This document shows, piece by piece, positions 37,323 through 45,341 of a stretch of 64,000 bases of DNA; position 1 is the first letter of the stretch; every line of letters begins with the position of its first letter. The position numbers and the translations under genes are program-made. This DNA is from an uncultured Steroidobacter sp. (GTDB lineage Bacteria; Pseudomonadota; Gammaproteobacteria; Steroidobacterales; Steroidobacteraceae). The notes below the pieces were generated by a model. The model was not told the DNA's origin and ran no database searches. It was given only the letters and a program-made list of their open reading frames with translations. The DNA lies in NCBI GenBank assembly GCA_946478975.1, contig CAMLEO010000003.1, forward strand, positions 6,105 through 70,104, read 5' to 3'.

Positions 37323-38108
37323 ATGGCGAAAGGGCTGTTCGATCTGACGGGCAAAGTCGCCGTGATCACCGGCGGCAACAGCGGCATCGGCCTGGGCTTC
37401 GCGCGAGGCATCGCCAAACAAGGCGGCAGCGTCGTGATCTGGGGCCGCAACGTGGAAAAGAACGCCGCTGCCAAACGTGAGTTGCAAGCTCTCGGCGCAC
37501 GCGTGGCGACGGCACAGGTCGACGTCGCGTCCGAGCAGCAAATCATTGCCGGCTACGAGGATGTGATCAAAGAGTTCGGCCGCATCGATTGCGTCGTCGC
37601 CAATGCCGGGTTGCCGCCGCCGCGCGGCACGACCTTCGAACAATCGACCAAGGACTATCTCGCATTCATCGACATCAGTTTTCACGGCGCGTTCTATACG
37701 CTGCGCGAAGGTGCGAGGCACATGGTCAAACGCGCCGAAGCTGGCGAGCCCGGCGGCTCGTTGATCTTCTGCGGCAGCCTGTCGATGTTCAAAGGCCTGC
37801 CGGGCAAAGTTCCTTATGCGGCATCGAAGGCTGCCATGGGCGCAGTGATCCGCACACTGGCGGTAGAGCTCGGCAAGTACGGCATCCGCGCCAACACCGT
37901 TGCGCCCGGTTATATCAAAACGGGTATGACCGGCGCAGCCGCCGAGCTCAGCCAGGTCGATAAATATTTCGCATCCAAGACGCCCATCCCCCGCCCCGGC
38001 CATCCCGCGGACTTCGAGGGCATCGCTGCTTATCTGGCCAGCGACGCATCGTCGTTCCACACCGGCGATACCATCGTCATCGACGGCGCCTCGCTGATCA
38101 ATCTTTGA
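37323..38108 (+). CDS. Short-chain dehydrogenase/reductase
   Basis: 261 residues with TGGNSGIGLGFARGIA, the loop WGRNVEK suggesting NADP(H), NAGLPPP, a catalytic Ser in FCGSLS and YAASK, and ITGDTIVIDGAS-like ending. It lies 12 bp after cysNC in the same transcript and 11 bp before the alcohol dehydrogenase. Likely oxidises or reduces a hydroxyl group that the sulfur genes also act on; this is inference from position only. Confidence 0.91.
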   Translation: MAKGLFDLTGKVAVITGGNSGIGLGFARGIAKQGGSVVIWGRNVEKNAAAKRELQALGARVATAQVDVASEQQIIAGYEDVIKEFGRIDCVVANAGLPPPRGTTFEQSTKDYLAFIDISFHGAFYTLREGARHMVKRAEAGEPGGSLIFCGSLSMFKGLPGKVPYAASKAAMGAVIRTLAVELGKYGIRANTVAPGYIKTGMTGAAAELSQVDKYFASKTPIPRPGHPADFEGIAAYLASDASSFHTGDTIVIDGASLINL

Positions 38109-38119
38109 GGAGCAACAGC

Positions 38120-39139
38120 ATGCGAATCCTCAACATTCACGGCGTCAACGATGTGAGATTGGATCCGACCGATCCGCCTCGCCCTGGTCAGAAAGACGTG
38201 GTGATCAAGGTCAAGGCCTGCGGCGTCTGCGGCAGCGACCTCTCATATATCAAAGTCGGTGGCATTCATCGTAAACCCGGCGGCGTCACCCCGATCGGAC
38301 ACGAAGCTGCCGGTGAGGTCATTGTCGTCGGCTCGGCAGTCGAAGGTGTGAATGTCGGTCAACGCGTCGTCATCAATCCGATGATGACGCCCAGTTACAT
38401 CGGCAGCGGCGGCCCCGAAGGCGCGTTTACTGAAGAGCTGCTGGTTCGCGATGCGCGCGTCGGCGACAGCCTGCTGCCGATTCCCGATGACCTTCCCTAC
38501 GAAGTCGCGGCCATGACTGAGCCGCTCGCAGTCGCTTTGCATGGCGTGAATCGAGCGCAGGCCAAGGCCGGCGACAAAGTCGTGGTGTTCGGGTGCGGAC
38601 CGATCGGGCTCGGCATGATCGTGTGGCTGCTCGATCGCGGCGTTACAGATGTCGTTGCTCTGGACTTATCCAACGAACGTCTGGATCGTGCCAAAGCTCT
38701 CGGCGCGCGTGCAGTGATCAATCCCGGCAAGGAAGACGTTCGCGCTCGACTACTGGAATTGCACGGTTCGGCTCGTGTCTTCAGCCGCGAGGCCGTGGGC
38801 ACGGACGCATACATCGACGCCGCTGGCGCGCCCAACATTCTTTCCGATGTCATCGGCATGGCGAAGTATCAATCGCGCCTGGTCGTGACTGCCGCGTATA
38901 TGAAGCCGGTCGAAATCAATCTGGGAACGATGCTCACGACCGAAATGACCATCACGACTGCGGTGGGCTATCCGACGGAAATGCCGGACGTCATCGCGGC
39001 GCTGCCTCGGCTGCGCGAGAAAGTCACCAGCATGATCAGCCATCGCTTTCCGTTCAACCAGGTGATCGACGCTTTCGCCGTCGCCGGCACGCCCGCATCG
39101 GCGAAAGTGATGGTCGAGTTTGACGGTGACGCGTCATGA
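38120..39139 (+). CDS. Zinc-type alcohol dehydrogenase (MDR), lacking the structural-zinc lobe
   Basis: 339 residues of the threonine/sorbitol dehydrogenase branch. Catalytic zinc motif CGVCGSDL at about 36-43 and GHEAAGEV, NAD motif VVFGCGPIGLGMIVWL. Where relatives have four Cys for a structural zinc, the sequence reads NPMMTPSYIGSGGPEGAF with no Cys. The ATG at 38120 follows GAGGAGC. Overlaps the metallo-beta-lactamase gene (ATGA at 39136-39139). Substrate unknown, probably a secondary alcohol. Confidence 0.91.
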   Translation: MRILNIHGVNDVRLDPTDPPRPGQKDVVIKVKACGVCGSDLSYIKVGGIHRKPGGVTPIGHEAAGEVIVVGSAVEGVNVGQRVVINPMMTPSYIGSGGPEGAFTEELLVRDARVGDSLLPIPDDLPYEVAAMTEPLAVALHGVNRAQAKAGDKVVVFGCGPIGLGMIVWLLDRGVTDVVALDLSNERLDRAKALGARAVINPGKEDVRARLLELHGSARVFSREAVGTDAYIDAAGAPNILSDVIGMAKYQSRLVVTAAYMKPVEINLGTMLTTEMTITTAVGYPTEMPDVIAALPRLREKVTSMISHRFPFNQVIDAFAVAGTPASAKVMVEFDGDAS

Positions 39140-40368
39140 GCAAGCCACCGGTTGCGGACCTCGTGCTCGCCGGCGACCAGCAGCGCGAGGCTGAGCGCAT
39201 CGCCGATTTCATCTTCATGGCGAAGGATATTTCCAACGCCTACCTGGTGACGACGGCCGACGGCGACGTTCAGATCAACACCGGGTTCATGGACAACGCC
39301 GAGCGCACCAGGAGCTTGCTGGCGCCTCGGCGCACCGGGCCGTTGCGGAAGATCATCCTCACGCAGGCGCATCCGGATCATTACGGCGGCGTGCCGCTGA
39401 TGCGCGAGCCAGAAACACAGATCGTCGCCGAGCGACGCTTCGTCCAAACGTGGCGCTACTTTCGCGATCTCGGGCCGTATCTCGCCCGCCGCTCCCGCAA
39501 GCTGTGGGGCGGCACGATTCAACGCAAGAACAACGCACCGCCGCCCGAAGTGGTACCGGATATCGTCGTCGATCGCCGCTATGAGTTCGAACAAGGCGGC
39601 CGGCGCTTCGAAGTGATCTCCACGCCCGGTGGCGAAGCGCTGGATTCGTTGGTCGTGTGGCTGCCGCGCGAAGGTGTCGTGTTCACCGGCAACCTGTTCG
39701 GCCCCGTGTTTCTAGCTATGCCCAACCTCGTTACCTTACGAGGCGATAAGCCACGGCTCGTACAACGATATCTCCCCTCTCTCGATACTGTGCGCAACTT
39801 GGGAGCCGAGTTGCTGATCACCGGCCACGGCGATCCGATCCGCGGTGCGGACACGATCCGAGCGGCGCTCGACAAGATGCATGCGGCGGTTTCGTTCGTG
39901 AACGAAGCGACGATCGCGGGAATGAATGCGGGCAAGGACGTTCACACCTTGATGCGTGAGATCAAACTGCCGGACGAACTGAAGATCGGTGAGTTTCACG
40001 GCAAGGTGGCGTGGGCCGTGCGTTCGATCTGGGAGGAATATTCCGGCTGGTTCCACTACGACTCGACCACGGCGCTTTATAGCGTACCCCGCTCGGCCAT
40101 CGATCGTGACATTGCCGAGTTGGCCGGCGGCGCTGCCGCGCTTGCCGAGCGTGCTAAACGCAAGCTCGACGCCGGCGAGACTGTCGCAGCCATTCACCTG
40201 CTGGACATTGCGCTGGGCGCTGAACCCGCCAACACTGCGGCGCTGGCGGTCAAAGCGGATGCACTACGAAAGCTGCTGGCAGAATCAGGCGGGACGAATC
40301 TCAGCGAGACGATGTGGCTGAAGTCCGAGCTGAGCGCAGTCGAGGCCGGGCTGGCCAGCCCGGCCTGA
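39136..40368 (+). CDS. Alkylsulfatase-like metallo-beta-lactamase-fold hydrolase
   Basis: 410 residues. The N-terminal metallo-beta-lactamase domain has LTQAHPDHYGGVPL, where the first His of the HxHxDH metal motif is replaced by Gln, and a later His in ITGHGDPI. Residues from about 255 on match the dimerisation region of class III alkyl sulfatases (SdsA1/BDS1): VAWAVRSIWEEYSGWFHYDS, AELAGGAAALAERAKRKL, then LLDIALGAEPANTAAL. A role in cleaving a sulfate ester, or in a related hydrolysis, is plausible but the lost His may alter the metal site. Co-transcribed with the PAPS-forming genes. Confidence 0.83.
   Translation: MSKPPVADLVLAGDQQREAERIADFIFMAKDISNAYLVTTADGDVQINTGFMDNAERTRSLLAPRRTGPLRKIILTQAHPDHYGGVPLMREPETQIVAERRFVQTWRYFRDLGPYLARRSRKLWGGTIQRKNNAPPPEVVPDIVVDRRYEFEQGGRRFEVISTPGGEALDSLVVWLPREGVVFTGNLFGPVFLAMPNLVTLRGDKPRLVQRYLPSLDTVRNLGAELLITGHGDPIRGADTIRAALDKMHAAVSFVNEATIAGMNAGKDVHTLMREIKLPDELKIGEFHGKVAWAVRSIWEEYSGWFHYDSTTALYSVPRSAIDRDIAELAGGAAALAERAKRKLDAGETVAAIHLLDIALGAEPANTAALAVKADALRKLLAESGGTNLSETMWLKSELSAVEAGLASPA
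40344..40365. repeat. Perfect 22 bp palindrome overlapping the end of the metallo-beta-lactamase gene
   Basis: Arms GGCCGGGCTGG and CCAGCCCGGCC, directly abutting, encode the last residues AGLASPA. As RNA it folds into a strong hairpin ending just before the stop codon TGA, and it adjoins the terminator hairpin at 40368-40397. No U-tract follows on the plus strand. Confidence 0.7.
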
Positions 40369-40397
40369 AAAAAACGCGGGAGCTCACAACTCCCGCG
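40368..40397 (-). terminator. Intrinsic terminator of the P450/thiolase/amidohydrolase operon
   Basis: Stem CGCGGGAG/CTCCCGCG (eight pairs, 40375-40382 with 40390-40397), 7 nt loop, and seven A on the plus strand (40368-40374), which is a run of seven U on the minus-strand transcript. It lies 13 bp after the stop of the amidohydrolase gene. This is the cleanest Rho-independent terminator in the window. Confidence 0.88.
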
Positions 40398-40409
40398 CCA
40401 GGTCATACA

Positions 40410-41735
40410 TCACGCGGCTTTCGAACCACCCTTCGCATGATGTGCAAACATCTTCGCCAGGTCGCCTGAGGTCACCACTCGCGGCGCTTCGCCGTCGGCC
40501 AGCGGCTTCGCTCCGCCATAAGAGCGCGGTGTGATATCGACCTTGTCCGCCGCAGCCTTGGCGCGCAGCGCACCCACCGTCAAATCCTGACGTTTGTGAT
40601 GCTTGAACGGATCGAAGTTGAAAAAGCGCATCGCATTGCCATGCGTGATCTTGTTGATGCGCACGTCGCTCAGGTGCTTGACCGTCTCCCACAACCGCTC
40701 CGGCACATACGGCCACAGCGAGTCCGAATGCGGATAGTCGCATTCGTAGGCCACCAGGTCTTCGTTCAAGGAATCCAGGTTCTTCAACCCGAACTCATCG
40801 TCGATGAAACAAGTGAGAAAATGGCGCTTGAACACATCGCTCGGCTTGGTGCCTTTGAAGCGCGAGTGCGTCCACGCCTTGTGGCGCTCGTGACTGAAGT
40901 CTGCGCGTTCGATGAAGTACGGAATCCAACCGATGCCGCCCTCCGACAGCGCAATCTTCATGGTCGGGTAGCGCTCCAGCGCCTCCAGGTTCAACCAATC
41001 GGCCGCGCCGACCACGATGGAGATTGGCATGGTGCTGATCCACGCTTCGATCGGCGTTTCCATCGAGGCATGCGGCGCCGGATTGCCACCGCCGATGTGC
41101 AAACAAATCGCGATGTCGTGCTCGACCAGCGCCTGGTACATCGGCTCCCAATAAGCATTGTGAATGCTCGGCAAGCCTTGAATCGTGGGGTTCTCGTTGA
41201 TCGACACCGCCGTACAGCCCTTCCTGGCGATGCGCTTGATCTCCTCCACCGTGGCCTTCATATCCCACGTCGGCAGCAGCGCGCAGGGAATGAACCGGCC
41301 GGGCTGCGAACCGCACCACTCGTCGATGTGCCAATCGTTGTACGCGCGCATGTGAACCAGCGACTTCGCCTTGTCCGGCGCCTTGTGGAATCGCCCACCG
41401 TCGAAACCGACGCAGCTGCCGAAATTGAGTGAAGCCGCGACGCCATTGACGTTCATGTCATCGACGCGCGCCTTCGGCTCGTAACATCCCTTGCGCAGCT
41501 GATCTAGCGCGGTCGGCTCGGCGCCATATTCTTCCGGAACGCGGCCGACGACGGCGTTGAGGCCGACCGAAGGCATCTGCATGCCCTGATATTCCCAGTA
41601 GTTCGTGCCCTCGGCGGTGGTGCAGAACTTCGGCGCGCTCGCCAGGTCGTCGCCGGACAGATGTTTCTTGAACATATCCGGGGGTTCGCTGATGTGATCA
41701 TCCACGCTGATGATGATCATCTCGTTCATGTTCAT
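40410..41735 (-). CDS. Amidohydrolase_2 (ACMSD-like) metal-dependent hydrolase/decarboxylase
   Basis: 441 residues. The N-terminal metal site is SVDDHISEPPDMF, later conserved His in AICLHIGGGNPAPH and the Asp in YECDYPHSDS, then ITHGNAMRFF, all typical of the ACMSD-type family that decarboxylates or hydrolyses ring-derived acids. A long middle section (SEGGIGWIPYFIERADF) is usual for the 400-residue versions seen in steroid- and terpenoid-type gene clusters. The ATG follows GGAGAG and overlaps the stop of the DUF2889 gene. Last gene of the operon before the terminator. Confidence 0.9.
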   Translation of the reverse strand: MNMNEMIIISVDDHISEPPDMFKKHLSGDDLASAPKFCTTAEGTNYWEYQGMQMPSVGLNAVVGRVPEEYGAEPTALDQLRKGCYEPKARVDDMNVNGVAASLNFGSCVGFDGGRFHKAPDKAKSLVHMRAYNDWHIDEWCGSQPGRFIPCALLPTWDMKATVEEIKRIARKGCTAVSINENPTIQGLPSIHNAYWEPMYQALVEHDIAICLHIGGGNPAPHASMETPIEAWISTMPISIVVGAADWLNLEALERYPTMKIALSEGGIGWIPYFIERADFSHERHKAWTHSRFKGTKPSDVFKRHFLTCFIDDEFGLKNLDSLNEDLVAYECDYPHSDSLWPYVPERLWETVKHLSDVRINKITHGNAMRFFNFDPFKHHKRQDLTVGALRAKAAADKVDITPRSYGGAKPLADGEAPRVVTSGDLAKMFAHHAKGGSKAA

Positions 41736-42493
41736 GTGAGCTCTCCTGCCGGCAAACGACTCGATGAGATGGACTGATGGATGTTGGGGGGCTGCAGCGG
41801 CTGGGCCGTGCCCGGTGCGAAATCTCGAATCACTCCGACGCGCCGCGCATGCACGCTTCTGTCCGGCTGAAAGGTGTAACAGTTCGCCGGCATGCGGCTG
41901 GCATCCGACTGGCGCTCGAGCGGAATCGTGCGGCCGTTTGCGATCATCGCGCCCCACCGCACCAGGCGCGCTGCTTCCTGTTGCTGCGGATCGAGCGATG
42001 CGATCCATGCTGTGAGCTCGTCGAGCGTCAGTCCATTCAACTCGGACGGCTCGACCAGGCGGCCACCGATCATGCTCCAGCGAAACATCGCTGTGCCGTT
42101 ACGACGAAGCTCGACCTCACGCCGGTCGTCGATGGGATCGGACACTAGAATGTCGTAAACCAGCTGCTCCGCGTCGTAAGCGTGTGTCGCCGCCAGCATG
42201 GCGAGATCGTGCAGATGCGTGCAGTTCTCGCGCTTCTGGCCTCGCTCCACGTACGCAGCCAACGGCAGACCGCTGAATGTTTTCTTCAGCTGCTCCACCG
42301 CGCCTGGGCAGGTCGACCACGGAGCGCGCTCCATGAGCGACGTGATACACGTCGTCACGCCATTGAGATGACAGATCGTCACGCTCATGCAGTGATAATC
42401 GTCTTCGACTTCGCTGCATACGACGCCCGGTGCCGGCGTGATTCTAAAGCGTCGTCGAAAGCCAGGGAGGTCGTCGAGCGCGGTTGCATTCAT
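41732..42493 (-). CDS. DUF2889-family protein
   Basis: 253 residues. The pattern VEDDYHCMSVTICHLNGV, then PWSTCPGAVEQL and ENCTHLHDLAML is that of DUF2889, whose function is unproven; members cluster with thiolase-like and amidohydrolase genes in catabolic operons. The conserved TCPGA and NCTHLxDL segments may form a metal or substrate site. Cytoplasmic, no signal. It sits 6 bp after the thiolase-like gene and overlaps the amidohydrolase by ATGA. Confidence 0.87.
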   Translation of the reverse strand: MNATALDDLPGFRRRFRITPAPGVVCSEVEDDYHCMSVTICHLNGVTTCITSLMERAPWSTCPGAVEQLKKTFSGLPLAAYVERGQKRENCTHLHDLAMLAATHAYDAEQLVYDILVSDPIDDRREVELRRNGTAMFRWSMIGGRLVEPSELNGLTLDELTAWIASLDPQQQEAARLVRWGAMIANGRTIPLERQSDASRMPANCYTFQPDRSVHARRVGVIRDFAPGTAQPLQPPNIHQSISSSRLPAGELT

Positions 42494-42499
42494 GGCCGC

Positions 42500-43663
42500 T
42501 CAGTCCCTTGCCAGTAACAACGCAGTTGCCAGCGGCCCACCGCCCGACGTACAAACTGCAACGCGTGGGTCGCCCGGAATCTGTCGCGCTCCGCCGTTGC
42601 CGCGAAGTTGGATCACAGCTTCGTGAGCAAATCCGAAGCCATGCAATCGCCCGGCGCCAATCTGGCCGCCAAATGTATTCAGTGGCAACTCGCCATCGCG
42701 CGCGATGCGTTTGCCGCCTTCGATGAATCGCCCGCCTTCGCCGACGTCACAAAAGCCCAGCGCTTCCAGCCAGGTGATAACGTAGAAGCTGAAGCCGTCG
42801 TAGAGCTGCACGGTATCGACATCGGCCGGCTTGTAGTCGGTGCGTTTCCAGAGGTCCGCGCCGGTTGGATAGCAGGCCATCCACTCTGGCTGATCCCAGC
42901 TGTGACGTTCAACGGTGCCGGCCATCCCGGCAATGCGTATCGGCTTGCAGGTGACTTCATCGACGGCGCTGCCTGCCGAGATGATCAGCACAGTCGAAGC
43001 GTCGGTGAAGCGGTCGCAGTCGTATAAACACAGCGGCGTCGAGATCATTCGCGCCGACAAATATTCATCCAGAGTGATCGGCTCACGCGTCAACGCACGT
43101 GGATTCAAAGCCGCATTCGCGCGATCTGTAATCGCGACCTGCGCCAGCTGCTCGCGAGTCAAGCCATAGCGCTTCACGTGCCGCATGGCGTATTGAGCGG
43201 TCCAGTTGGCCGCCGAGATGGCGTTGAATGGCGCGAACCATTGCGAGTTGCCGTCCACCTTGTCTCGCCTCAGCGGTGGATACTCCTCAGGACGCGCGAG
43301 CGCGGCAGCTTCGTAAACAGTGCGAAAACAAATCACGTGACGAGCCAGCCCGGCTCGCACGGCAGCCGCAGCGGCAACGACCGCACCGAGCTGTGACGTA
43401 ATCTCGCCGCCACCCGCATACCACGTGGCTCGAATTCCCAGCGCATCGATCAGCTCATCCGCGCCGACCGGAGAGAACCCGAGATAACCTGGCATGCGCC
43501 CGGGATAGGTCGACACGCCATCGATCTGCCCGATGGTCAGCCCGGCCTCGCCTAACGCTTCACGCACAGCATCCAAGGTGAGCAGCAGCGGATGACGAGC
43601 CAGCTTCACGCCGATCTCGGACTGCCCCACGCCGGTGATGTATGCGTCGTTGCTGGCCATCAC
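42500..43663 (-). CDS. Thiolase-like protein (SCP2/lipid-transfer type) without nucleophilic Cys, putative retro-aldolase
   Basis: 387 residues of the thiolase fold: AYITGVGQSEIG at the N-terminus, ATWYAGGGEITSQLGAVVAA where classical thiolases have their nucleophilic Cys (here Gly-Gly), and TFGGQIGAGRLHGFGFAHEA in place of the GHPxGxTG motif. Such proteins pair with an OB-fold/zinc-ribbon DUF35 partner and, in steroid side-chain pathways (Ltp2, Sal-type), act as aldolases that split a 3-hydroxyacyl-CoA. The DUF35 gene overlaps it here. Aldolase activity is inferred by analogy. Confidence 0.88.
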   Translation of the reverse strand: MMASNDAYITGVGQSEIGVKLARHPLLLTLDAVREALGEAGLTIGQIDGVSTYPGRMPGYLGFSPVGADELIDALGIRATWYAGGGEITSQLGAVVAAAAAVRAGLARHVICFRTVYEAAALARPEEYPPLRRDKVDGNSQWFAPFNAISAANWTAQYAMRHVKRYGLTREQLAQVAITDRANAALNPRALTREPITLDEYLSARMISTPLCLYDCDRFTDASTVLIISAGSAVDEVTCKPIRIAGMAGTVERHSWDQPEWMACYPTGADLWKRTDYKPADVDTVQLYDGFSFYVITWLEALGFCDVGEGGRFIEGGKRIARDGELPLNTFGGQIGAGRLHGFGFAHEAVIQLRGNGGARQIPGDPRVAVCTSGGGPLATALLLARD

Positions 43664-44064
43664 GCGATCTTCTCGAACAGCGGATAGTAGATTTCGCCCT
43701 GCTGCTCGAACGTCACCCGCACGCGATCGCCGATCTCGACGTCATCCACTGCGCAACCGACGATGTTGGTGGTCAGGAACACACCGGGTGCGCCGTCGAC
43801 AGCGACGCGCGCGATCACGTAAGGAACATCCAGCGCCGGGTGCCATTTCTGATAGTTCACGGTGAACGTATCAATGATGCCGGTGCCAGCCACTGCCTCC
43901 GGCGCGACGTTTTCAGACAAACATTTGCGACACACCGGCCGCGGCGGATGGATGAACGTGCCGCAGTCCCGACAACGCATCAGCCGCAGCTCGCCCTGTG
44001 CTCCGCCCGTCCAGAAGGAACGGTTGTCGGCATCCAGCCGCGGCTGCGGACGCGGCGCGCTCAT
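43660..44064 (-). CDS. DUF35 (Zn-ribbon/OB-fold) partner of the thiolase-like protein
   Basis: 134 residues. A rubredoxin-like zinc ribbon has C31-x2-C34 and C45-x2-C48 (CRDCG and CRKC), followed by an OB fold: GTGIIDTFTVNYQKWHP, VPYVIARVAVDG and IGDRVRVTFEQQG. DUF35 proteins bind thiolase-fold partners and complete a CoA-binding or active site. It overlaps the thiolase-like gene (ATGA) and touches the P450 stop on the other side, so stoichiometric expression is expected. Confidence 0.93.
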   Translation of the reverse strand: MSAPRPQPRLDADNRSFWTGGAQGELRLMRCRDCGTFIHPPRPVCRKCLSENVAPEAVAGTGIIDTFTVNYQKWHPALDVPYVIARVAVDGAPGVFLTTNIVGCAVDDVEIGDRVRVTFEQQGEIYYPLFEKIA

Positions 44065-45321
44065 CTAAACGTCCCAGACCAGGTCCAGCGAATCGACGCC
44101 GACGACGTGGCCGCAATGGAATGTCGGCGGACGCTGCGGATCGAGCCGGAACGTCGGCAGGCGCGCCAGCAGCACTTCATACAACACCTGCAACTCCACG
44201 CGTGCCAGGTGCGAGCCGAGACAACGATGCGGCCCGGCGTTGAAGGCGATGTGAACCTTGTTTTCGCGATTCAAATCGAATCGGGTCGACTCCGAAAACT
44301 CTTTCGGATCGAGATCCGCGGCGGGCAGGAACAACATCGCTCGCTCGCGTGCTTTCATTGCCACGCCTTCGAACACCGTATCCTTCGCCACGGTGCGCGG
44401 TGGCACAGTGAACGTGTATCGACGCAGCAGCTCTTCGGTCGCTTCTGGCACCAGCTTCGGGTTGTCGCGCAGCTGCTGCTGCAGATCCGGATTCAGTGCC
44501 AGGTGACGAACGCCGTGCCCCATGCCGTTCATCACCGTGTCCAGGCCGGCGATGAACAGCAGCACGCCATAGTTCTCCATGTCATCGAGCGTCGTCGGCT
44601 TGCCGTCGATCTCGATCTTCCATAACAGGCTGATGATGTCATCCTGCGGGTTGTCACGACGCGCCAGGAACGTGTCACGCATGCTCGCGGCGATTCGCTG
44701 CAGCTTTGGAATGAACGCCCGCGGATCGGGGTGCGGATCCGACAAGTGCTCCGCAACGATGGCGCGATACTCTTCCTGGCGCTCCAGCGGCAGTCCCAGC
44801 ATCTTGAGAAACACGCGCACCGGCAGCGGCTCGGCGATCTCCTTGATGAACTCACAATGGCCGCGATCTTTGACGTTGTCGATCAGCTCGGTCGCTAGCG
44901 CCGCGATGCTGTCTCTGAGCGCCAGGATCGCTTTCGGCGAGAACACCCGTTGCAACGGCGCACGGTACTTGCCGTGCTCGGGCGGATCGACATTGATCGG
45001 CACCGGCTGCGGAATGTGCGGCATGCCCGGCGGCAGCTTTGCCTTCATCGCCGCCATCTCCGAGCGCGGGATGAATTCGCTCGAAAACGTCTCAGTGTCG
45101 CGAGCTGCATTGAAGTTGGCGGAGTGACTCAGCAGCATCCAATGGCCGCCGTTGCGTGGCGTCCAGAAGATCGGCGGCGCGCTCTTGACCAGATCGATCA
45201 CGCGCCGATGCGGATCGGCGACGTACGATGGATCGCGAAACATATCGAAGTCGTACACCAGGGAGTCGGGAACGTGTGCCGGCTTGGGCACCGCGGGACT
45301 CAAGTTGGCAGCTGCGGACAT
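44065..45321 (-). CDS. Cytochrome P450
   Basis: 418 residues, a typical soluble bacterial P450. Heme-ligand Cys367 lies in FNAGPHRCLG, the I-helix has FIAGLDTVMN with the acid-threonine pair, and the K-helix ExxR is EELLRRY. It hydroxylates or otherwise oxidises a hydrophobic substrate using the [3Fe-4S] ferredoxin encoded two genes upstream. The ATG follows GCAGGAGAAAC. DUF35 gene follows with no gap. The family resembles CYP enzymes acting on terpenoids or steroids, but substrate is unknown. Confidence 0.95.
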   Translation of the reverse strand: MSAAANLSPAVPKPAHVPDSLVYDFDMFRDPSYVADPHRRVIDLVKSAPPIFWTPRNGGHWMLLSHSANFNAARDTETFSSEFIPRSEMAAMKAKLPPGMPHIPQPVPINVDPPEHGKYRAPLQRVFSPKAILALRDSIAALATELIDNVKDRGHCEFIKEIAEPLPVRVFLKMLGLPLERQEEYRAIVAEHLSDPHPDPRAFIPKLQRIAASMRDTFLARRDNPQDDIISLLWKIEIDGKPTTLDDMENYGVLLFIAGLDTVMNGMGHGVRHLALNPDLQQQLRDNPKLVPEATEELLRRYTFTVPPRTVAKDTVFEGVAMKARERAMLFLPAADLDPKEFSESTRFDLNRENKVHIAFNAGPHRCLGSHLARVELQVLYEVLLARLPTFRLDPQRPPTFHCGHVVGVDSLDLVWDV

Positions 45322-45341
45322 TTGTTTCTCCTGCAAATGTT

